Of a stretch of 64,000 nt of DNA, positions 17,024 through 26,236 are shown piece after piece. The notes beneath the pieces were generated by a model, which worked only from the letters and a program-made list of their open reading frames with translations, made no database searches and had not been told where the DNA came from. Positions within the stretch are counted from its first letter, which is position 1. Every line of letters begins with the position of its first letter. The stretch comes from Pseudomonadota bacterium. Its GTDB lineage: Bacteria > Pseudomonadota > Gammaproteobacteria > Burkholderiales > Burkholderiaceae_C. Made by a program: the position numbers and the translations under genes. The stretch covers positions 1 through 64,000 of the forward strand of contig JAVHYA010000002.1 of NCBI GenBank assembly GCA_031119395.1. Reading direction: 5' to 3'.

Positions 17024-18781
17024 ATGACCACCACCGGCAGCGCCATCCGCACGCTCTACCGCGCACTGTGGCAGCACGCCGAGGGCGTGCGTGGGCAGCT
17101 CGTGGGCGCGGCGGCGCTGCTGGGCGGCTCGCAGCTCGTGCGGCTGGCCATGCCCTGGCTCGCGGCGCAGGCGATCAACGCGCTGCAGAAGGGCCAGGTG
17201 TCCGTGGCCGGGCGCTGGATCGCGGTCCTGATGGGCGTGTACCTGGTGTCGTGGCTGCTGCACGGGCCCGGCCGCGTGCTCGAGCGCAACGTCGGCGTGC
17301 GCGTGCGCGAGCGCCTGAGCGACCAGCTCTATGGCCGCATCACCGCCGCCCCGCTGGCCTGGCGCGACGGGCACCACTCGGGCGAGTTGCAGCACCGCGT
17401 GCACCAGGCCAGCCGCGCGCTGTCGGACTTCGCGCAGAACCAGTTCGTCTACGTGCAGAGCGCGCTGAGCTTCGCCGGGCCGCTGGTGGCCCTGGCGCTG
17501 CTCTCGCACACCAGCGGGCTGATCGCGCTGGTGGGCTACATCGTCATCGGCGCGGCGATCCTGCGCTTCGACAAGGCGCTGATGGTGCTGGCCCGGCAGG
17601 AGAACGATGCAGACCGCCGCTACGCCGCGGCGCTGCTCGACTTCGTCGGCAATGCCTCCACCGTGATCGGCCTGCGGCTGCAGGCGGCGTCGGCGAAGCT
17701 GCTGCGCCGGCGCATGGAAGCGGTGTCGGCGCCACTCAAGCGGGCGGTCGTGGTCAACGAGGGGAAGTGGTTCGCGGTCGACATGCTGGGCCTGGGGCTG
17801 ACCTGGCTGCTGGTGGCCATCTACGTCTGGCAGGCGATCGCTGCAGGCGGCGCGGCATCGGCGGTGATGCTGGGCACGGTGTTCATGATCTACCAGTACG
17901 CGCAGCAGGCGGCGTCGGTCGTCAGCTCCATGGCGGCCAACTTCCAGAACTTCGCGCGCATGCACACCGACTACGGCAGCGCCGAGCCGATCTGGGCCGC
18001 GCCGGGCGATCCGGCCGCCGCGCCGCCGCCCGTGGATGCCGGCGCGCCCTGGCGCACGCTGGCGGTGCACGGCGTGCACTGGGGCTATGCCGACAGCAGC
18101 CGGGGCGGCGGCCTGCACGACCTGGGCCTCACGCTGCGCCGCGGCGAGCGGGTGGCGCTGATCGGCCCGAGCGGCGGCGGCAAGAGCACGCTGCTGCGGG
18201 CGTTGGCCGGGCTCTACGTGCCACAACAAGGCACGCTGACGATCGACGGCCAGCCCCAGCCGTGGATGCGGCTGCGCGCGCTGGCGACGCTGATCCCGCA
18301 GGAGGCCGAGGTCTTCGAGGCCAGCGTCCGCGAGAACCTCACCTTCGGCGAGCCGGCCGACGAGGCGGTGCTCCAGCAGTCCGTCCACGCCAGCGCCTTC
18401 GACGAGGTGCTGGCCCGCCTGCCCGACGGGCTGGCGAGTCCGCTGACCGAACGCGGCTTCAACCTCTCGGGCGGCCAGCGGCAGCGCCTGGCGCTGGCAC
18501 GCGGCGCGCTGGCGGCCCATGGCAGTTCACTGCTGCTGCTCGACGAGCCGACCAGCGCCCTCGATCCGTCCACCGAGGGCCGCGTGTTCGAACGCATGGC
18601 TGCCGCCTTCCCGCAGGCGTGCCTGATCGCGTCGGTGCATCGGCTCAGCCTGCTGGAGCGCTTCGACACCGTCGTCATCCTGGAAGCCGGGCGCGTGGCC
18701 GACTGCGGCCCCCGCGACGAGGTGATGGCGCGGCATCCGCACCTGTCGGCGCAGGTGCATGCGCGCGCCGCCCCGAGCTGA
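17024..18781 (+). CDS. ABC exporter, fused membrane and ATPase domains
   Basis: A 585-residue half-transporter of the exporter class. About residues 1-310 are the six-helix membrane domain. The ATPase follows with Walker A GPSGGGKST, signature LSGGQRQRLALARG and Walker B LLLLDEPTSALD. It should act as a homodimer in the inner membrane, exporting a lipid, peptide or drug-like compound. There is no partner gene to identify the substrate. The downstream space holds a copy of the dispersed repeat. Confidence 0.88.
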   Translation: MTTTGSAIRTLYRALWQHAEGVRGQLVGAAALLGGSQLVRLAMPWLAAQAINALQKGQVSVAGRWIAVLMGVYLVSWLLHGPGRVLERNVGVRVRERLSDQLYGRITAAPLAWRDGHHSGELQHRVHQASRALSDFAQNQFVYVQSALSFAGPLVALALLSHTSGLIALVGYIVIGAAILRFDKALMVLARQENDADRRYAAALLDFVGNASTVIGLRLQAASAKLLRRRMEAVSAPLKRAVVVNEGKWFAVDMLGLGLTWLLVAIYVWQAIAAGGAASAVMLGTVFMIYQYAQQAASVVSSMAANFQNFARMHTDYGSAEPIWAAPGDPAAAPPPVDAGAPWRTLAVHGVHWGYADSSRGGGLHDLGLTLRRGERVALIGPSGGGKSTLLRALAGLYVPQQGTLTIDGQPQPWMRLRALATLIPQEAEVFEASVRENLTFGEPADEAVLQQSVHASAFDEVLARLPDGLASPLTERGFNLSGGQRQRLALARGALAAHGSSLLLLDEPTSALDPSTEGRVFERMAAAFPQACLIASVHRLSLLERFDTVVILEAGRVADCGPRDEVMARHPHLSAQVHARAAPS

Positions 18782-18814
18782 GCACCGTCCTTTACACGAC
18801 AAATCCGCAGTGGC

Positions 18815-18854
18815 CGCCCGCCGCGCCTGCGGGAGCAGCTATCATTTTCATAGC
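18815..18854 (-). repeat. Dispersed palindromic repeat, copy 5 (intergenic)
   Basis: GCTATCATTTTCATAGC at 18838-18854, preceded on the plus strand by GCCCGCCGCGCCTGCGGGAGCA. The space 18782-18968 otherwise shows only GC-rich spacer. Confidence 0.8.
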
Positions 18855-18968
18855 TATCCGATCCTTCGAAGGTGCGACGCGACACACCGCCCCCCGGGGC
18901 ATGTCGTCCTTCGCACCTGCGGCATCCATCCGCGCGCCCGCCGCGCGCCTGACGGGACACCCAGAACA

Positions 18969-19511
18969 ATGACTTCCGCCATCACCCGCTCTTCCCTTCT
19001 GCTCGCCGCCGCGGCCGTCCTGGCCGCCTGCTCCAGCACGCCGCCCCCCGCGCCCAAGCCCGCGCCCGTGCGCCAGTCGCCGGCCCCGTCTCCCGCGCCC
19101 GCGCCGGGGACAGCCCCCGCGCCGGCGGCCCCGACACAGCCGGCGGCGTTCATCCGGCCGGCCGACGGCCCGACGCTGGCCCGCTTCGACGGCAAGGGCA
19201 ACAAGGGCCTGGACATCGGCGGCAAGGCCGGCGACCCGGTGCTGGCCTCGGCCGACGGCCGGGTCGTCTTCGTCGGCGGCCAGTTGCGCGGCTACGGCAA
19301 CATGGTCATCGTCAAGCACAACGACACCTTCCTCACCGCCTACGCCCACAACCAGAAGATCCTGGTCAAGGAAAAGGACACCGTGCGCCAGGGCCAGACG
19401 ATCGCCGAGATGGGCAAGAGCGGCACCGACCGCGTGAAGCTGCACTTCGAGGTGCGCAAGCAGGGCGTGGCCGTCGATCCGCAGCCCTACCTGGACGGCA
19501 AGGCACGTTGA
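18969..19511 (+). CDS. NlpD-like lipoprotein with degenerate M23 (LytM) domain, no LysM
   Basis: 180 residues. A lipoprotein signal ends at AVLAACSS. A Pro/Ala-rich linker (about residues 22-60) leads to a LytM domain with NKGLDIGGKAGDPVLASADG, LRGYGNMVIVKHND and AYAHNQKILV. As in NlpD, the first zinc ligand is absent (NKGLD instead of HxxxD), so it should activate an amidase such as AmiC rather than cut peptidoglycan itself. Unlike NlpD there is no LysM domain, and rpoS is not nearby. Probably a second, shorter EnvC/NlpD-type activator. Confidence 0.82.
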   Translation: MTSAITRSSLLLAAAAVLAACSSTPPPAPKPAPVRQSPAPSPAPAPGTAPAPAAPTQPAAFIRPADGPTLARFDGKGNKGLDIGGKAGDPVLASADGRVVFVGGQLRGYGNMVIVKHNDTFLTAYAHNQKILVKEKDTVRQGQTIAEMGKSGTDRVKLHFEVRKQGVAVDPQPYLDGKAR

Positions 19512-19617
19512 AGCGGCGGCGCCTGCCATCGGCCACCTGGCCTGCGGCGTTTGGCGTAGTGACCCGCGGCGGTACGGCCCCTAAGCTGCGGACATCCCCT
19601 GCCCCGGAGCGACTGCC

Positions 19618-19833
19618 GTGATCGACACCCCGCAAGCCTTGGACGACACCGAACTGCAGACCCTCGCGCAGACCTGGCGGCGTGAGGCGCTCACCGGCAG
19701 CTGGCAGGCCGCGCGCATGGCGCGTGCGCTGGAGGCCGAGCAACGCCGTCGCATCGTGCAGAGCGCCTGGCAGCAGCTCGATCCGGCCCCGCTGCCGACC
19801 GAGCAGGGCGGCTGGTGGCGCCTGCAACGCTGA
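19618..19833 (+). CDS. Small hypothetical protein
   Basis: 71 residues starting with GTG, preceded by CCGGAGCGA. The sequence is rich in Arg, Gln and Ala (ARMARALEAEQRRRIVQSAWQQLD) and ends in GGWWRLQR. No family is recognised. Codon use follows the high-GC third-position pattern of the neighbours, which supports a real gene. Confidence 0.45.
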   Translation: MIDTPQALDDTELQTLAQTWRREALTGSWQAARMARALEAEQRRRIVQSAWQQLDPAPLPTEQGGWWRLQR

Positions 19834-20126
19834 GGCGCCGGGCCCTGCGCATTGGGTCTTCCGACGGGATCCGATCCGGCATCGGCGCCCCGCTGGCCGG
19901 GGCCGCAGCGCTGCTGCCGGTCATCATCACCGGCAGGACAAATGTCGGCCAGCTTCGCATGATTGTTTCGATGGCGTGAACGGTTCGTTCTGAATCGTGC
20001 GGGTTTCTACTTATCTTTCAGGTCCACAATTCATTCCACGGGCCAGCGATTGAACGCAGACCCGAAGCGGATCCGGGCAGTTGCCCCGCCGCTCTGTTCA
20101 AACGCTATCCACGCTAGGAGCACATC
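19834..20126. other. Intergenic region with likely promoter for the secreted protein
   Basis: 293 bases with no credible ORF. The last part, from about 19970, is distinctly AT-richer than the surroundings (TTATCTTTCAGGTCCACAAT), as expected of a promoter and leader for the gene at 20127. No exact -35/-10 pair is convincing. Confidence 0.4.
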
Positions 20127-20495
20127 ATGAAGACCTCGAAGATCATCGCCATCGCCGCCCTCTCCCTCGTCGCCGCCGCCGGCGTCGCCCAGGCCGAGCA
20201 ATACCAGGGCGTGACCACCGTCAACTCGGTGGCCAGCCGTGCCGAAGTGAACAGCCAGGCCGTCGTGGCCGCCCACTCGGCCAACCCCTACGCCGAAGGC
20301 GCCAACGCCGGCGTCCCCGCACCGCTGGTGGCCCAGGCCGACCGCAATGCCGTTCGCGCCGGTGCCGTCGCCGCCGCCCACGACCCGACCTGGAACCTGG
20401 ACCGCAAGGCCTTCGTGAACAGCACGATCCCCTCGCAGTACACCCAGGGCAGCCTGGCCGTGCGTCGCGCCGCCACCCGCAGCGCAGGGCTCTGA
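20127..20495 (+). CDS. Small secreted protein of unknown function
   Basis: 122 residues with a clear signal peptide (KIIAIAALSLVAAAGVAQA) and a mature part rich in Ala, Asn and Val with two similar stretches, RAEVNSQAVVAAHSANPYA and RNAVRAGAVAAAHDPTW. It resembles the DUF4148-type small exported proteins common in Burkholderiales, but I cannot assign it firmly. A monocistronic unit closed by the terminator at 20592. Confidence 0.7.
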   Translation: MKTSKIIAIAALSLVAAAGVAQAEQYQGVTTVNSVASRAEVNSQAVVAAHSANPYAEGANAGVPAPLVAQADRNAVRAGAVAAAHDPTWNLDRKAFVNSTIPSQYTQGSLAVRRAATRSAGL

Positions 20496-20591
20496 TCGTT
20501 GGCCGTGCCCTGCGGGGCACGCACCGCGCACTCAGGCGGGCGCCGCCTGAAAGAGGTCCAGGAACGGGCCTGGGAGGCGCCTGAATGCAGG

Positions 20592-20625
20592 ACCCGGCAC
20601 GCGACAGCGTGGCCGGGTTTCTTTT
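20592..20625 (+). terminator. Intrinsic terminator after the secreted-protein gene
   Basis: Stem ACCCGGC-CGC / GCG-GCCGGGT with loop GACA, followed by TTCTTTTC. Confidence 0.7.
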
Positions 20626-20705
20626 CGTCGGTGCATGCGGGTGTGCGCGCCGAGAAGGACGGCAGGCAGCCATCGTCAGCAGCCCCGCGCAGGACCATGA
20701 ACGAC

Positions 20706-20736
20706 AAAGGCCGCTGGCAGATCGCCAGCGGCCTTT
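20706..20736 (-). terminator. Intrinsic terminator after tRNA-Pro
   Basis: Perfect stem AAAGGCCGCTGGC / GCCAGCGGCCTTT with a 5-base loop, directly after the tRNA on the minus strand. The U-tract continues only as TTTGTCGTT. Confidence 0.75.
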
Positions 20737-20742
20737 CCGTTT

Positions 20743-20819
20743 TGGTCGGTGTGAAAGGATTCGAACCTTCGACCCCTTGCACCCCATGCAAGTGCGCTAC
20801 CAGGCTGCGCCACACACCG
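20743..20819 (-). tRNA. tRNA-Pro (anticodon GGG)
   Basis: The minus strand folds into a full cloverleaf: acceptor CGGTGTG / CACACCG, D-arm GCGCAGCCTGGTAGCGC, anticodon stem CTTGC / GCAAG with loop ATGGGGT (anticodon GGG) and T-arm loop TTCGAAT. The CCA end is encoded (20743-20745). It lies just downstream of the merR-type gene at the end of the translation operon. Confidence 0.96.
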
Positions 20820-20828
20820 AAGCCCGCC

Positions 20829-20834
20829 ATTATA
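20829..20834 (-). promoter_or_regulatory. -10 box of tRNA-Pro
   Basis: Perfect TATAAT on the minus strand, nine bases before the tRNA 5' end. No good -35 is visible. The tRNA can therefore be transcribed on its own. Confidence 0.6.
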
Positions 20835-20863
20835 TGCCGGGATTGGGCCTTGCCCGGGGTCGA

Positions 20864-21379
20864 TCAGTAAGTTGCTGCCAAAAGCTCGCGAATCTCGACG
20901 AGCTCGCTGCGCAGTTGCGCCAGCTGCGTGCGGTCGAGCACCACAAACGGCATCGAGGTGGTCGCGTACCACGCGGCACGTTCCTCGTGCGCGCCCGCGT
21001 CGTCCTGCGGCTCGAGCGGCGCATCGGCTGCTGCGTCCGAGTCGACGGGGCGAGCCTCCACCTCCTCGCCGACCTTGCGCCGGCCGCGCTCGATCTGCAC
21101 GAGTTCCTGCAGCTTGTTGCGCGCGCCGCTGATGGTGAAACCCTGGTCGTAGAGCAGGTCGCGGATACGGCGGATCATCAGCACTTCATGGTGCTGGTAG
21201 TAGCGACGGTTGCCCCGGCGCTTCATGGGCCGCAGCTGCGTGAATTCCTGTTCCCAGTAGCGCAGCACATGGGGTTTGACACCACACAGCTCGCCCACTT
21301 CACCGATCGTGAAGTAGCGTTTGACGGGGATGGGTGGGAGCGATCCCCCGGCATGAACGCCGGCCTGCTTCTCGGCCAT
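20864..21379 (-). CDS. MerR-family transcriptional regulator
   Basis: 171 residues. The winged helix-turn-helix spans about residues 20-90 (YFTIGEVGELCGVKPHVLRYWEQEF, then RRGNRRYYQHHEVLMIRRIRDLLYDQGFTI). The C-terminus is short and has no cysteine pair, so it is not a metal sensor. In betaproteobacteria this protein regularly follows ihfA; its role is not established. The ATG before AEKQAG was chosen with GAGAAA upstream; a GTG seven codons earlier is possible. Confidence 0.85.
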   Translation of the reverse strand: MAEKQAGVHAGGSLPPIPVKRYFTIGEVGELCGVKPHVLRYWEQEFTQLRPMKRRGNRRYYQHHEVLMIRRIRDLLYDQGFTISGARNKLQELVQIERGRRKVGEEVEARPVDSDAAADAPLEPQDDAGAHEERAAWYATTSMPFVVLDRTQLAQLRSELVEIRELLAATY

Positions 21380-21453
21380 TTTCTCTATTGAAATCAACAC
21401 GGTGCGCGGTAAACCTCAGAGGTTACTCCACGCACCTTGCCGACGCCAAGCGC

Positions 21454-21816
21454 TTATTCGCCCTCGACGGTCCATTCGACGTTGCCGGCGCCCTCGCCCG
21501 TCGGCAAACCGTGAATCTGTTCCTTGAGTTTCGCGCTCGCGTGGAAGGTCGCCACGCGACGTGCGCCGATCGGGATGTGTTCGCCAGTGCGCGGGTTGCG
21601 GCCCGGCCGCGGCGCCTTGGTGCGGATCTGGAAGTTGCCGAAGCCCGAGATCTTGACGTCGTCACCTTCGATCAGGCGCGCCGCGATGAGGTCGAAGAAG
21701 GCCTCGACCATGTCCTTCGCCTCGCGCTTGTTCAAGCCGATCTGCTCGAACAGCAGGTCGGCCAACTGCGCCTTGGTGAGCGCCGGCGTCTCGAGGGCTT
21801 CGATGGTGAATTCCAT
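21454..21816 (-). CDS. ihfA: Integration host factor subunit alpha
   Basis: 120 residues. An HU/IHF fold with the DNA-binding arm [19 protein letters not shown] and the proline that intercalates into bent DNA. It acts with IhfB to bend DNA at promoters and recombination sites. The N-terminus [23 protein letters not shown] and the acidic C-terminal tail ([12 protein letters not shown]) are longer than in E. coli IhfA (99 aa). It lies 16 bases after pheT, the same order as in E. coli. Confidence 0.95.
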   Translation of the reverse strand: MEFTIEALETPALTKAQLADLLFEQIGLNKREAKDMVEAFFDLIAARLIEGDDVKISGFGNFQIRTKAPRPGRNPRTGEHIPIGARRVATFHASAKLKEQIHGLPTGEGAGNVEWTVEGE

Positions 21817-21832
21817 GGCCGGTATCTCCTGC

Positions 21833-24259
21833 TCAGGCACGCAGGCGCGCGCCGACGGCCGCCGTGGCCTGTGCCAACACGGCCTGCACGGCCACATCGA
21901 CCTGTTCGTCGGTCAGCGAACTCGCGTCGCTCTGGAAGCTCAGGCGCACCGCCAGGCTCTTCTCGCCTTCGGCCAGACCGCCCGTCGACGCGGCGCCCGG
22001 TTGCGGACGGTAGATGTCGAACAACACCGCGTCGCGCAGCAGGCCCTGGGTGGGCGCGGCGCGCGCCGCATCGAGCACGGCACCTGCCGCGACCGACTCG
22101 GCCACCACGAGCGCGATGTCGCGCTCCACGGCCTGGTGCTTGGCCACCGGCTGCGCCACAGGCACGGCGCGCGCCGTCACGGCGTCGAGATCCAGTTCGA
22201 ACAGCACCGGCGCCTGGGCGAAGTCCCACTGCTGGCGCCAGCGCGGATGCAGTTCGCCGACCACGCCGATCTCGCGGCCGCCGAGCAGCACGCGCGCGGC
22301 GCGGCCGGGATGCAGCGCGGGATGCTCGGTGCGTTCGAAGGTCGGCAAGGCGGGCGCCAGCAGTGCCTCCACGTCGCCCTTGGCGTCATAGAAATCGGCG
22401 CGCTGCGGCTTGCCTTCCCAGCGTGCCGCCTGCGCATCGCCCCAGGCGAGCCCGGCCACGCGCATCGGCTGGCGCACACCCTTGACCGTGCTGTCGGTGG
22501 TGGCCACGCCGGCATCGCGCAGGAAGACACGGCCGAGTTCGAACACGCGCACACGCGGCGCCTTGCGGTCCAGGTTGAACTTGAGCACCTGCAGCAAAGA
22601 GCCGACAAGCGACGAACGCATCACGCTCATCTGGCTGGCGATGGGATTGAGGAGTTTCACCGGGTCGGCGTTGCCGGCCAGGTCGCGCTCCCATTCGGCC
22701 TCGACGAAGCTGAAGTTGATCGTCTCCTGGTAGCCCAGTGCCGCAAGGCGGTGGCGCACGTCGAAGCGGCTGCGCTGGCCCTCGGGCCGCACGCGGGCCG
22801 TGATCGGCGCCAATGGCGGCGTGGTGGGCAGGTGCTGGTAGCCGACCAGCCGGGCCACTTCCTCGATCAGGTCTTCCTCGATCGCGAGGTCGAAGCGGTG
22901 CGGCGGCGGCGTGACCGTGATCGTGCCATCGCCCTCCTCCAGCGAAAAGCCAAGACGCCGGAGCGCGTCGGCGCACTGCGCCTGCGTCAGCGGCATGCCG
23001 ATGACGCGCGCGGCGCGCGCCACGCGCAGGGTCACGGGCTTGCGTTCGGGGAGCTTGAGCGTCTGGTCGTCGATCGGACCGGCCTGGCCGCCGCAGATCT
23101 CCTGGACGAGCTGCGTGATGCGCTCGATCACCTGCACCGTACGGCTCGGGTCGACGCCGCGCTCGTAGCGGTGACCGGCATCGGTCGAGAAGTTGAAGCG
23201 GCGCGAACGGCCCTGCACCGCCTCGGGCCACCAGAAGGCAGCCTCGACATAGATGTTGCGCGTGTCGTCGGACACCGAGGTCGCATCGCCACCCATGATG
23301 CCGGCCAGCGATTCCACTTCCTCGTCATCGGCGATCACACCGACCTTGTCATCGATGGTGATCGTGTTGCCGTTGAGCAGCTTGAGCTGCTCCCCTTCGC
23401 GGCCCCAGCGCACGGTGAGCCCGCCATGGATCTTGTCGAGGTCGAAGATGTGCGAGGGCTGGCCGTACTCGAACATCACGTAGTTCGAGATGTCGACCAG
23501 CGCCGTCACGCTGCGCTGCCCGCAGCGCGCAAGGCGGTCGACCATCCACGCGGGCGTGTTCGCCTGCGTGTTCACGCCGCGCACGATGCGGCCGGAGAAG
23601 CGGCCGCACAGATCCGCAGCCTCGACCTTCACGGCCAGCTTGTCGTCGTGTTGCGGGGCCACGGGCTCGATGGCCGGCGTGCGCAACGGTGTGCCCGTGA
23701 GCGCAGCCAGCTCGCGCGCGATGCCATAGACCGACAGGCCATGGGCCAGGTTGGGCGTGAGCTTGAGCGTGAGCAGCGTGTCGTCCAGGCGCAGCCACTC
23801 GCGGATGTCGGCGCCGACGGGCGCCTCGCCGGCCAGTTCGAGCAGGCCGCCGTGGTCTTCACTGAGCTGCAGTTCGCGCGCCGAGCACAACATGCCCTGG
23901 CTCTCGACGCCGCGCAGCTTGCCCAGCTTGATGTGGAAGGGCTTGCCGTCCTCGCCCGGCGGCAGTTCGGCACCGACCAGCGCCGTGGGCACCTTGATGC
24001 CGACGCGCGCATTCGGCGCGCCGCAGACGATGTTGAGCAAGTCGCCCTTCCCCACGTCCACCTGGCACACCCGCAGGCGGTCGGCGTTGGGGTGCTGCAC
24101 GGCTTCCTTGATCTCGCCCACGACGATCTTGGTGAATGGCGGTGCGGCAGGACGGCGCTCCTCGACCTCGAAGCCGCCCATGGTCAGCGTGTCGGCCAGT
24201 TCCTCGCTCGTGAGCGGCGGGTTGCAGAACTCGCGCAACCAGGACTCGGGAAATTGCAT
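21833..24259 (-). CDS. pheT: Phenylalanine-tRNA ligase beta subunit
   Basis: 808 residues, typical length. The order is the N-terminal tRNA-binding domain ([22 protein letters not shown]), B3/B4 editing domain, B5 domain and C-terminal anticodon-binding (FDX-ACB) domain. It forms an alpha2-beta2 enzyme with PheS. It lies 42 bases after pheS. The long antisense reading frames over this gene are third-position GC shadows. Confidence 0.97.
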   Translation of the reverse strand: MQFPESWLREFCNPPLTSEELADTLTMGGFEVEERRPAAPPFTKIVVGEIKEAVQHPNADRLRVCQVDVGKGDLLNIVCGAPNARVGIKVPTALVGAELPPGEDGKPFHIKLGKLRGVESQGMLCSARELQLSEDHGGLLELAGEAPVGADIREWLRLDDTLLTLKLTPNLAHGLSVYGIARELAALTGTPLRTPAIEPVAPQHDDKLAVKVEAADLCGRFSGRIVRGVNTQANTPAWMVDRLARCGQRSVTALVDISNYVMFEYGQPSHIFDLDKIHGGLTVRWGREGEQLKLLNGNTITIDDKVGVIADDEEVESLAGIMGGDATSVSDDTRNIYVEAAFWWPEAVQGRSRRFNFSTDAGHRYERGVDPSRTVQVIERITQLVQEICGGQAGPIDDQTLKLPERKPVTLRVARAARVIGMPLTQAQCADALRRLGFSLEEGDGTITVTPPPHRFDLAIEEDLIEEVARLVGYQHLPTTPPLAPITARVRPEGQRSRFDVRHRLAALGYQETINFSFVEAEWERDLAGNADPVKLLNPIASQMSVMRSSLVGSLLQVLKFNLDRKAPRVRVFELGRVFLRDAGVATTDSTVKGVRQPMRVAGLAWGDAQAARWEGKPQRADFYDAKGDVEALLAPALPTFERTEHPALHPGRAARVLLGGREIGVVGELHPRWRQQWDFAQAPVLFELDLDAVTARAVPVAQPVAKHQAVERDIALVVAESVAAGAVLDAARAAPTQGLLRDAVLFDIYRPQPGAASTGGLAEGEKSLAVRLSFQSDASSLTDEQVDVAVQAVLAQATAAVGARLRA

Positions 24260-24301
24260 TGCTACGGTCTCTTTGAATCTATTCGGGAAGGCGCCCGGGA
24301 A

Positions 24302-25372
24302 TCACTGGAACTGCGAGAGGAAGCGCAGATCGCCGTCGAAGAACAGGCGCAGGTCGTTCACGCCGTAGCGCAGCATCGTGAGGCGGTCGGGCCCCATGCC
24401 GAAGGCGAAGCCGATGTAGCGTTCGGGGTCCAGTCCCATGTTGCGCACGACGTTCGGGTGCACCTGGCCGGAGCCCGCGACCTCGAGCCACCGCCCGGCC
24501 AGCGGGCCGCTCTGGAACTGGATGTCGATCTCGGCGCTGGGCTCCGTGAAGGGGAAGAAACTGGGGCGAAAGCGCAGCACCAGGTCGTCGCTCTCGAAGA
24601 AGGTGCGGCAGAAGTCGGTGAACACGACCTTCAGGTCCTTGAAGCTCACGTTCGCGCCCAGCCACAGGCCCTCGCACTGGTGGAACATGGGCGAATGCGT
24701 GGCGTCGCTGTCCACGCGGTAGGTGCGGCCCGGGGCAATCACGCGGATTTCGGGCGCGGTCACCGAGGGGTCCTTGGCCGCCGCCTCGAACAGCGCAGCG
24801 TGCTTCTTCACCTGCTGGTGGGCGTAGCGCACCTGCATCGGGCTGGTGTGAGGCCGCAGGTTGTAGGGAATGCCGTCGTCGCCCTGGATGTCGACGTAGA
24901 AGGTGTCCTGCATCGAGCGGGCCGGGTGGTTCGGCGGGTTGTTCAGCGACGTGAACGAATGCCAGTCGCTCTCGATCTCGGGCCCGTCGGCCACGTCGAA
25001 GCCCATGCTGCCGAAGATCGCCTCGATGCGCTCCAGCGTGCGGCTGACCGGATGCAGCCCACCCGCGGCGCGGCGCCTCCCGGGCAGGGTGACGTCCAGC
25101 GCCTCGGCGCGCAGTTGGACGGCCAGTTCCTCGTCGGCCAACTGCTGGCGACGCTCCGTCAGTGCGGCCTCGATGGCCTGCTTCGCGACGTTGATGGCGG
25201 CGCCGCGGGACTTCTTCTCGTCGACGCTGAGCTGGGCCATGCCCTTCATCAGTTCGGTCACGCGGCCCGACTTGCCGAGAAACTGCGCCTTGGCGTTTTC
25301 GAGTTCCGCCGGCGCCTTGGCGTCGGCAAAGGCGGCACGGGCGTTGGCGACCAGGGTGTCCAGCTCGTTCAT
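24302..25372 (-). CDS. pheS: Phenylalanine-tRNA ligase alpha subunit
   Basis: 356 residues. A coiled-coil N-terminus (about 1-90) and the class II catalytic core, with motif 2 around [23 protein letters not shown] and motif 3 [17 protein letters not shown]. It charges tRNA-Phe together with PheT. It begins only about 25 bases after an intrinsic terminator that follows rplT, so it depends on read-through. Confidence 0.97.
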   Translation of the reverse strand: MNELDTLVANARAAFADAKAPAELENAKAQFLGKSGRVTELMKGMAQLSVDEKKSRGAAINVAKQAIEAALTERRQQLADEELAVQLRAEALDVTLPGRRRAAGGLHPVSRTLERIEAIFGSMGFDVADGPEIESDWHSFTSLNNPPNHPARSMQDTFYVDIQGDDGIPYNLRPHTSPMQVRYAHQQVKKHAALFEAAAKDPSVTAPEIRVIAPGRTYRVDSDATHSPMFHQCEGLWLGANVSFKDLKVVFTDFCRTFFESDDLVLRFRPSFFPFTEPSAEIDIQFQSGPLAGRWLEVAGSGQVHPNVVRNMGLDPERYIGFAFGMGPDRLTMLRYGVNDLRLFFDGDLRFLSQFQ

Positions 25373-25396
25373 GGGATCGGGAATGCGAAAGGGAAA

Positions 25397-25431
25397 TAAA
25401 AAAGGGCTGGTGCTTTGAAGCGCCAGCCCTT
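25397..25431 (-). terminator. Intrinsic terminator (probable attenuator) between rplT and pheS
   Basis: On the minus strand: AAGGGCTGG-CGC / GCA-CCAGCCCTT stem with a TTCAAA-type loop followed by TTTTTTATTT. It ends about 25 bases before the pheS ATG. It lies inside the translation operon and so must be leaky or conditional. Its 5' side overlaps the arm of repeat copy 6. Confidence 0.8.
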
Positions 25432-25466
25432 GTACCGTGGGCGCGAGCAGCTATCGAAACGATAGC
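25404..25466 (-). repeat. Dispersed palindromic repeat, copy 6 (between rplT and pheS)
   Basis: GCTATCGAAACGATAGC at 25450-25466 is a perfect-arm palindrome. On the minus strand it continues TGCTCGCGCCCACGG and then into the terminator stem GGGCTGGCGC. Confidence 0.75.
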
Positions 25467-25480
25467 AACCCGCAGCGGGA

Positions 25481-25840
25481 TCAAGCAGCCAGCTTGGCCT
25501 TGACCTGCTCCACGATGCCGGCGAATGCGGCCTTGTCGTGCACGGCGATATCGGCGAGAACCTTGCGGTCGATCTCGATACCGGCCTTGCGGATGCCGTT
25601 GGCGAACTGGCTGTAGGTCAGGCCCAGTTCACGCGAGGCGGCGTTGATACGCGCGATCCACAGCTGGCGGAACACGCGCTTCTTGGTACGACGGTCACGG
25701 TAGGCGTACTGGCCCGCCTTCATCACCGCCTGCTTGGCGATGCGGAAGACGTTGCCGCGACGGCCGCGGAAGCCCTTGGCAAGGGCGAGAACCTTCTTGT
25801 GGCGGGCGCGAGCGGTTACACCACGTTTGACGCGAGGCAT
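25481..25840 (-). CDS. rplT: 50S ribosomal protein L20
   Basis: 119 residues, standard length. The sequence [21 protein letters not shown] and the C-terminal [20 protein letters not shown] are typical of L20. It is needed early in 50S assembly. In E. coli L20 represses its own operon; no such site was resolved here. It lies 28 bases after rpmI. Confidence 0.97.
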   Translation of the reverse strand: MPRVKRGVTARARHKKVLALAKGFRGRRGNVFRIAKQAVMKAGQYAYRDRRTKKRVFRQLWIARINAASRELGLTYSQFANGIRKAGIEIDRKVLADIAVHDKAAFAGIVEQVKAKLAA

Positions 25841-25868
25841 ATTGAATCCTTCCTAGTTCGTCGGTTGA

Positions 25869-26072
25869 TCAAATGCCTTGGCCGGGCAGCATGGCGGCCA
25901 TCGAAACCATGTTGGTCTCGTGAACCGTCACCGCACCGCGCAGGTGGCGCTTGTTCTTGGTGGTCTTCTTGGTCAGGATGTGACGCTTGAAGGCTTGACC
26001 GCGCTTGACGGTGCCACCGGGACGAACGCGAAAGCGCTTCTTCGCGCTGCTCTTGGTCTTCATTTTGGGCAT
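25869..26072 (-). CDS. rpmI: 50S ribosomal protein L35
   Basis: 67 residues: [19 protein letters not shown], then [18 protein letters not shown], as in all L35 proteins. The start is the ATG before PKMKTK, with an AAAGGAG site 8 bases upstream. It sits between infC and rplT in the conserved order. Confidence 0.97.
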   Translation of the reverse strand: MPKMKTKSSAKKRFRVRPGGTVKRGQAFKRHILTKKTTKNKRHLRGAVTVHETNMVSMAAMLPGQGI

Positions 26073-26236
26073 GTGCATGCTCCTTTTTGTTGTGCTCGCA
26101 AGGCGCCGTGGATGCTCCACGGACTTGTTGGCCCTCGAGGCACTTCTTCATCCCGCGGCAGCCCACCCGAAGGCCGGCTGCCGCGAAATCCCTTCTTCAA
26201 CTGGTGGCCCGCTCGGAGGCGGGCGCCTGCCGCACT

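Noticed and set aside
20743-20819. tRNA-Pro as an integration site
   Set aside because: No integrase, no duplicated tRNA end and no foreign-looking DNA lies on either side.
21524-25399. A 1291-codon plus-strand reading frame opposite pheT and pheS
   Set aside because: It lies wholly antisense to two certain genes, is made of His/Arg/Gly/Ala-rich sequence with no domain, and is what 68% GC with GC-rich third positions produces. The same holds for the long antisense frames over phaC, thrS and the TPP-enzyme gene.
25431-25480. A Phe-rich leader peptide for pheST
   Set aside because: No start codon followed by a Phe-containing ORF of useful length exists between rplT and the terminator; only a five-codon TTG frame inside the repeat palindrome.
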